Source: Isoetes taiwanensis
Taxonomy: Eukaryota; Streptophyta; Lycopodiopsida; Isoetales; Isoetaceae
DNA length: 64,000 nt
Assembly: GCA_021234155.1 (NCBI GenBank)
Contig: JAJEKV010000013.1
Coordinates: 19,806,446-19,870,445, forward strand
Direction of reading: 5' to 3'
Shown: positions 56,815 through 64,000 of the stretch, piece by piece
Layout: the number at the start of each line of letters is the position of its first letter
Numbering within the stretch: the stretch's first letter is position 1
Translations under genes and position numbers: made by a program
The notes under the pieces: model-generated
The model's database searches: none
What the model saw: the letters and a program-made list of their open reading frames with translations, nothing else
Told to the model about the DNA's origin: nothing

Positions 56815-57600
56815 AAATTAATGGGGTAGATAAAATTTGCAATGTGATTAATATTCCACAGGAGTCAGGTGCATATATGATTTTTCCTTAATTTTTTTGA
56901 TTAATATGTAATGGGTATGGCGGCTAGGACCTAGCTCCAAACCAATGTGTGATTATGGAGTAATTATTCATTTTGTTTTGGGATATCAAAATTTTTAATA
57001 GACCCATTTAGGTTCATAGATAAGATCTCACAAAAATGTCACAAGCCTTCATGTCGATCCTCTTTGCTAGTATAAGGGTTAAGAATTGTTTCAAGAAAAC
57101 TACCTTCCCCACTTAGGTACATTAAAAATTTTTATATTTCAAAATCATTGACATGAAAATTTAATTGTTCCATTAACTTATCACTAGAACAAAAACCCTA
57201 TCTTTGTAGCGCTTTTTTAAAATGTTTTTACATTAAATTAATAATATATTATAATTTTAAAGTGGCGTCTCAAATCAAAGTTATATCGTTACAATTGATG
57301 GGTCAAGTGAAATCTGCGTTATAAATTGGCAACCACGTTACAAAATTGTAATGCATTTCAAATTAAACACTTATATACAATTGTGATATGCATTCAATTT
57401 GAAGTATTTAAAATGTGTATCAAATTTAAAAGCGTGTTTCAAAAAATCCACTAATAAAAATTAAAGTGAAAGCGTTGAAATCGTTGCAAAATAAAAGAAA
57501 AGAACGTTTCAAAAAGAAATAGATTTTTCAATAAACCTGACATAAAACATGGTTCCGCGATACAAATTTATTCAAAGACGTATTTGCAAGATACATGTTA
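56815..57600 (+). repeat. R1 family, copy E
   Basis: Runs from TGGGGTAGATAAAATTTGCA to GCAAGATACATGT, matching copy C almost throughout, with small indels. At the site of copy B's insertion it has the empty form CCAAACCAATGTGTGATT. It is followed by an A-rich run at 57615-57637. Confidence 0.88.
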
Positions 57601-59426
57601 CATGTTTATTTACCAAAAAAGAAAAAAAAAAAAAAAATTTGAACAAGCAAGGACTTTCTACTCTTAAAGGCTTTTTATTAAAGACTTTTCAGGTACAATT
57701 TAGCCCTAAGTATGAAACAGTTGTATTTCCACTTAGGCCATAATATAGTTCTTGAATATCAAAATACATCAACAAAATACATTTTAAAGCAAATAAATTT
57801 ACAAAGGGGAATAAACTTTGTAACTCCAAAAGGTCATAATATACATAGAGAAATCTAGAGATACAACAAAACCGGAATAATCTGCTGTTTTAACGTGACA
57901 AACATCTGTATAAAAGAGTAGAAAGAAGGTCTCTTGACCTTGTATAATACACAAATATATCATATCACATTACAAAAATAACATTACATAGATAATTCTT
58001 GAAAATCCTTGATAAAAAGAGTCTTGCGGCGTATGAATAAATGTGAAAAACACATGGGGAACAGAAATCCAGTTACACTGCTGACAAACCATAAGACATT
58101 AGCCTTAGTGGGGGTAGGAGCCACAAGCATTGCTTGAGGTAAGCAAGATTCTTGAACCATGCCACTTCACCATGTATGTAATAAACAAAGTAGAAGGTGT
58201 AAAAAGCTGAGGGAAACTTTCCAAAATTAAACTATAACTCATATGGCTAACAATCATGCTATAGCATAGGCCCGAGGAGTTTTAGAGGTAATAAGAGGAG
58301 GTTAAGGCCAACTCGTCACGGTAATATGTTATGATTTCATTTATACGAACATGTAAACAAATAAACCCAAAGGTATTCCATTTACTTTACTAAGTAACAC
58401 TTACGAAAGCACTTACTAAGCATAGAGAAATACCCAAGATCAAAGGTTTATAGCCGTTTCAAGTAATAATCATAAAGTCAAGCTTATGAGAACATAAAAG
58501 TGAGAATAGTAAGGAACATACATATTTACATTAACTAAAGTGAAAGAACCGGATCGGATATACCTAAGAGAATACAATAGCGGCGAGCAGATCATGAAAC
58601 ATCATGGGACTATGTATATTTTCTATATGGCTTATCAAGCATAATAATTTTTAGAACAAATACTTGGTATCTGAGAAGATCCCTAAGGAGGAAAATAAAG
58701 AGCTACCCTTTGGAGTAAGGGTAAATATAGAAAAACCAGCCAAGAACAATAACTGCGTTAATTAAAATGATGCTATACCACAAAATAGCCATATACCTAT
58801 AAAGGAATAAAATCACGGTTATAGAGCTACTTGACCCGATGTCAAACCTAGGCCACTGAATCTCTGATCCATAGAAAGGGCCCCTCAACATAGAGATGAA
58901 CTCAGAGAATAAACGCAGCCCGAGGACCAATAAGCTTTTGGAGAGTTTAAAAGCGAGAGCAGTAACTACATTATTATTTGGCAACATACTATAGGTTAGT
59001 AGAAGCTAGAGCCATAATAGGTGAAAAACAATGTCGGATATGCAAATAGGCAGATCATAAGATATAATTAGAACGCTAATATATACTCCTGGCCCCGGGC
59101 GATGGCTCTAATAATAACCATAAAAGTATCACAAAATGGGTTGAAATAAGCGGACACAATATAAAGCCCGTACTAAAGTGTATGGAAACCGGCATGAATT
59201 TTACAACTTGATAAAAAGTCTACTTAAATAATGGCTGGCCAAGGCGATCAAGCAACTTACTACCAATAAAATAGAGATATGAAACTACTTGACATCATAG
59301 AAAAAACCTGATAATTCATCAACACGGTTAGAAGATGCGGGATAACCCTTAGCTTTGGGAAGCGTTGGTATGCTAATACGAGGGTAGATCCATCCACCAA
59401 TGTCGGGTATTCCACCATTCTTTGCT
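57601..59426. other. No gene assigned
   Basis: AT-rich. A minus-strand frame at 58987-58703 has two hydrophobic stretches but no recognised motif. Confidence 0.35.
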
Positions 59427-59642
59427 TTATGTGAGGAGCTCTTTTAGAGTCTTGCGTGGAATCACTACGTACACCAACTTCTCCCGCGTAATTTCTATAG
59501 AATCATCACCCAGAATTTGAGCAACTAGGAGGCTGCAGTAAGCTTTAGCGGCTGACACTTTATGGAAGAAGGGCTTCAACTTCTTGGCGGCCGCGGTTTC
59601 CTTAGCATTCTCTTCCTCAACTAATACAACCACAGTAGCCAT
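59427..59642 (-). CDS. Hypothetical reading frame, 71 codons
   Basis: Starts MATVVVLVEEENAKETAAAK with the A at -3 common in plant starts, continues KLKPFFHKVSAAKAYCSLLV and stops at 59427. The Ala/Lys-rich composition is protein-like. Sequence downstream on the same strand (near 59400-59330) reads NGGIPDIGGWIYPRISIP in another frame, so it may be the first part of a broken or spliced gene. Not recognised. Confidence 0.3.
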   Translation of the reverse strand: MATVVVLVEEENAKETAAAKKLKPFFHKVSAAKAYCSLLVAQILGDDSIEITREKLVYVVIPRKTLKELLT

Positions 59643-62373
59643 ATTTTAAGTCTCCTTTCTTAGGCCATGCCACCATTAACAAAGCTTTCAGACATCAAGA
59701 CAATGAGCGATAAATGAGCATGGCAGCAAGAAATCAACTTTCTCGCGGCAATATATAGGATAAATCCTGAGGCTATTTTACAATAGCACTTGATCGTCGA
59801 TCCCTAAAAGTCCGCGACGACAGTGCATACAGGCTTATTTCCGGCAAAGCCAAGTTTAACATCGGATGTATTATTGAAAACATTCCGCGATATCTTTTTA
59901 CGTACACCCGTAACCCTAAGGTTTCAAAAGCAGTCTGTAACAACAAATAATTTTCCCTTTACCATTTTTATTACCTAGTTATATTTAAACAATATTATCA
60001 ACTGGTTTTAAGAATAAACAAAGGTCAAAATACTAAGGGAATCTCAACAAATTACTTGTAATAATAACCATAATAAGCCAAAAATATGGGTACATCCTAA
60101 GATCACGCCAAAGTAGAGTATTTTCCAAATGTTACATAGTGGTCTTCACGCTTACAAGAACCAATGTGTGGAGTCAACTTAACAACCACTGCGCTATAAC
60201 AGTCTTGTAGAGGCACCACCCACTGGCGAACATGAAGATAAGCAAATCATGTTTCCAACATCTCCATGCAGATGTCTTTTGTAGCTTCGTAGATCACGCA
60301 CTGAGATAGACATCCTAGTTCCCTTTATCACCATACTTGAGGTAAAAATAACATAATGTTAATCCCGAGTTTAATGCATACCTTTGTTAAGTAAATTTTG
60401 TGTAAAGTAAGCAATGAGGAACACCCATATGGAATTACAAGTCCCCAATTACAAAAATCATTATGGGGCTAATATGTTTCCCCTACATTAGTAGTCAAAT
60501 AATATCATTATTAGCCTTAGCATAACCGTCTCCTTTTTTATATATGAAGTCTTTATAACTATAAATGACCAATAATAAAAACCTTCCTCCTTCAGAGTAG
60601 GATAGGTGTATGATAGATTCAACATAAAGCAAATACCTATGGTATCAACAAAAGGAGGAGTAGGACCTTATTTGAACACAAGGTCCCTACCCATCCTATG
60701 GCGCATACCACGAGCATAAATCAAAGTAGAGCTTTTAAGTTCCTTACCATATCCTTGATGGCATGAAGTCGAAGCACTTCATTTATTTAAAATGCATTAT
60801 TCCCACACGATGATGTCGTTTTTGCAAAGCCATTCTTTGCAAAATATACGATAGTTAAAATATCTAAAACAGCCACATGAGATTAGGAATGTGTATAAAT
60901 ATAAGGCAAAATACGAGGATAAGATGACTTTAGAAGATTGAGCATATAGTGCAGCTATGCTTTATGAATTTGCATACCTTGAAAGGTAATTTAGCTCTTT
61001 ATCATACACGGAAATACTAAAGATCCTAAACCATGTCAAAGAGCACCCGTATGGTAATATTCAGGATTACATTCACTACTAGCGTATGGTGGTGTTATTA
61101 AATATAGTTTCATTTTAATCCTAAACATCCATATTGTAAATAGTCATCGGAATTCCCTCTTGAAGAATTCATTCAAATCACCCCATTAATGATATTTAAG
61201 TCATAGATATCTAGCGGCATGTTTTGGTTTGGTGCAAGAAGAACCCCATAGGAATTCCTAATTTGTCTCATATCATTACTTATGCGTAAGAAGCAATGGT
61301 TGAGCAACCACTCATTCATAGCCTTAAATGTTTCCTTTTCAATGTGAAACCGGTGATGAACTCCTTTACTGTTTGCGAGAGTTTTACCCATTTAATTATG
61401 ACTTCTTCATGTTTGAACTTATAGATTAGATCAAGCTTTCTTTCCTCATTCCTTTGATATTCGGTGTAGTCCAATGATGTCATTAATAATTTCAATAATA
61501 CCCTCATTACCTTCAAGAGGATGTTCTCACAGCACTTAGTGTCAATTTGAGAAGACATTATGGATTTTCAATGGTAAGTTTAGAATAACATCATATTTAA
61601 ATTCACAATCCAACAAGGATTAATTTTATTCTGTCCCATAATCTTAAACTTCTTTGTTTTCTTGTGTGAATGTATAAGGCCATATCTCAAGCGAGGTTAA
61701 GAGCTACTTGTTGATGAATTGGAAATCTCGAGAGAAAATATGTTAGCATTGGCATTGTTAAGCCACACTGTATTCTTGCTTGTGTGCTTTGTAGCTAGCC
61801 ATTAGATCTGATGGATTTAGGGATACAAGCTGCGCAAAAGAAGGCTTGATGGCCCAGGAAATCTCCTTGCAACGAATTTTTAATAGTTTATTTATTTATT
61901 TATTTGTCTAATGCTCACTTAGGACCTTGAAAATACGGAGCAAATATTCACAACTTTAACTAAAGTATGCGGTGTGTATCCACCTGTTGTTCATATACTC
62001 TCCTACAAAGAATGGTTCAGGGAACGACAATGTATAAAAGCATGCATGTGTACCTCGAACTCTCTATATGTATCAAATGCGGTGCACAAAATTATGGAGC
62101 TTCATCCTCCACGTCTCAAGCCACATATCTTACATTTCACATCTTCCATGGGAATGTTAAACCATCACCTACTTCAATCCCATTGAAGTAAGGGATTTAG
62201 GTATCCTAACCATTACTGGTGCCTTTTGGATATCGAGCATAGATAAGCTTGGCTTTTGTATTCTCTCATGTCATTAGCTTGTATTTACGTAATAGACCCA
62301 TTTTGCTGCACGGGGCAGCCCATAATAAGCTATCTGCAAAGCTTTTTAATAAGGTTCTAGCTTCATTTTATCA
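59643..62373. other. No gene assigned
   Basis: AT-rich. Two overlapping minus-strand frames at 61558-61173 (HHRFHIEKETFKAMNEWLL in one) may be one broken peptide but match nothing I know. A (TTTA)4-5 microsatellite is at about 61887-61904. Confidence 0.4.
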
Positions 62374-62379
62374 TTAGGC

Positions 62380-63480
62380 GGTTGCCGGAATATTTATTTT
62401 TTTGCCCGATTCGAAATCTCTTGACCACCTTGTTGCGAATTTGCCATAGCTTGATAGGAGATTCGAGGTGACTATTGTTCTTGTCTTTGTTCCTGGAAAT
62501 TTACGGTTCCAGTAAAAGAGCTTTGCAAAACCGAGGTAGCTTAACCCGACCTGTAGCATTATTGCATCGCGGAGTTTGAGCTTTGATTCCAAGCTCCACC
62601 GCGAATTATACCATACTCGCGGCAGGTTGCACAAGAGTCTTAGCGTTTTTCAGCTCCCAATCAGTGCGAAGCTTTATTACATCTTGTTAGCATCTTTGCG
62701 TATAAGGCTGATTTTTCCTCTGTGACTCTTCTTTTTCACAATCTTTCCGGAGCATAATTTGAGCAAAATCAATGCCCAAATAACATTCTCTCTTTGAGCT
62801 TGGCCTGATATAAATCACGGTCTCTCCCTAGTACCAAAAACCATAATTTTGGACTTAGCTATATTTACCTTCATCCCCTTTGCAATCTTGAGAATAATTC
62901 GGCCAGTGCAAATGTTTTACGTAATACTTGCTTTTTGTTGGCTATGTATCTGATATCCATACGTATAACAACAAGCTGAATAAAGGCTGATTACCTATTT
63001 GTGTGCCACACAACATTGATTCCAGATCTTTGAGCCATTTCTTCCAATTAGATCTACTAGAAGATGCCAAGCGAGGGTTGGCGATATTAAAGGAAACCTT
63101 AGTACTCGGCCAGATACTTCTCCTTTCGTGTGCTCAAATCTGTTGAGATTTTAATGAACTTGGCGGAGTATAATTGGGTATGGTGCTCGATTTCTTGAGG
63201 AACAACCCCTAAAACGCACCATCCTCTCGCTTAGCTTGTCTCTTGGGAATGAGTCAAATGCTTTTGGCTGAAATCTATAAATGCCTAAGCGGTGCGTGGG
63301 ATGTACTTTCTCCACAATACTCGAGTGCAAAAGAGCATGGTCCAGCGTGCTATGTCTTTTTAAAACGGCTTGGCATGGAGGCGTTTATCATTTCCTTACG
63401 CCCTGAAACTAACCCGATTCCAAAGTTTGCCCAAAATTTTGCAAAAGTACTCCCGATAAAATTGCAATAATTTGATATCA
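62380..63480 (-). pseudogene. LINE reverse transcriptase relic, minus strand
   Basis: In minus-strand order: DHALLHSSIVEK (DHI..LR.IIEK), AFIDFSQK at about 63290-63270 and, after a shift, FDSFPRDKLSERMV at about 63262-63221. Together these are the VDF.KAFDS.PR.KL motif with the first catalytic Asp. Then come PLISPTLAWHLLVDLI (GCPLSPTLFGLYVD), MKVNIAKSKIMVFG at 62874-62833 and, at 62634-62374, SRWSLESKLKLRDAIML. The YADD block is not visible. Its SPTLF and FDS.PR motifs resemble the GC-rich LINE at 20386, so the two may be relatives, although this one is AT-rich. Confidence 0.72.
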
Positions 63481-64000
63481 CTCTCTTATCACACAGCTTT
63501 GTGTATTAGGTGGACCACATTGTTAGCCTAAAACTTTGGAATTTTAGCCTAACCTCAAAGGAAGTGTAAACAAGGCGGTCGGGACCTCCAGGATCACTTA
63601 GAATTGATCAATCCTTAATCATATAAAACAAAGAACTCAATTTCAAATCTTGGTTTTGTCAAAATCCTTCGGTCCACACACGAAGCGAGAAAAAAGCTGT
63701 GAGCAAAAATCAATCTTGCGATTCACACCCTTTAAGATTTTTTGAGTTTTTGGTTTTGGTATGAGTTATAGACAAGTAGAGAACTCTTGGTGAAAGATGC
63801 AATCTCGATTTGGATAGGGGAAGACCAGAAAATCAATGTCAAAGTTGATCAAAGTGGTCAATGCCAAAAGCGAGAGAGCCAAAATTTGCAAATATAGTTT
63901 GGTGATAAATCTTGAGTTGGAATTTGTATAAGCGGCTTCAAAATAAACTCTAGATCATGTGCATAAGGTTTTCTTGACAAGCAAGCAGCAATACGTAGCG

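Overview
This window is nuclear DNA of a land plant with a large, repeat-rich genome. The evidence is introns with GT-AG ends, an mRNA-capping-enzyme gene of plant type, chlorophyllase-like fragments with the plant GHSRGG signature, plant-type LINE retrotransposons (EN-RT-zinc-binding order), A-tailed insertions and abundant non-coding DNA of roughly 35-40% GC broken by GC-rich retroelement blocks. Some reverse transcriptase fragments (FDS.PRDKL, PLSPTLFGL) and the lack of any close angiosperm-like gene suggest a seed-free vascular plant such as a fern. That is an impression, not a demonstration. Only one complete, intact protein gene is visible: an intronless Ser/Thr kinase at 7565-8542 (+).

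Left part (1-8.6 kb). Minus-strand gene remnants dominate: an unassigned exon (402-502), an aldo-keto reductase pseudogene (about 2250-2712), an unassigned open frame (3783-4016) and the last five exons of an mRNA-capping enzyme (4978-6899) with frame breaks. The kinase lies head-to-head with the capping-enzyme remnant and has its own TATA box at 7490.

Duplicated block (8.6-16.2 kb). A 2.3-2.6 kb segment occurs twice, at about 8660-11287 and 13885-16150. Each copy carries a decayed chlorophyllase-like fragment. Copy 1 also carries a 426-bp insertion with a telomere-like core. Between them is another member of the same dispersed family, itself split by a 5'-truncated, A-tailed LINE with a 14-bp target duplication. 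Further members lie at 600-1248, 27484-27652 and 56815-57600.

Middle (16-44 kb). Tandem duplications, a decayed minus-strand coding region, a GC-rich LINE ending in (CCTT)n (20386-23016), a gene-poor stretch, and a near full-length LINE (34903-42515). That LINE has a TATA-bearing leader, an extra upstream reading frame and four separate tandem duplications in its ORF1 hinge. It is followed directly by a second LINE 3' end.

Right part (44-64 kb). A ~140-bp satellite made of the palindrome GGAATATTCC (15 exact GAATATTC in 448 bp), a CA/TG-rich giant inverted repeat, a decayed multi-exon minus-strand gene (47.9-52 kb), a block of degenerate AGATTC/GAACATTC repeats containing a ten-box heat-shock-element ladder, a tiny retroposon with a perfect 13-bp target duplication, and a minus-strand reverse transcriptase relic (62.4-63.5 kb). 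Apart from the kinase, nothing here is clearly functional. The many single-base frame breaks could be decay or, in part, assembly errors.
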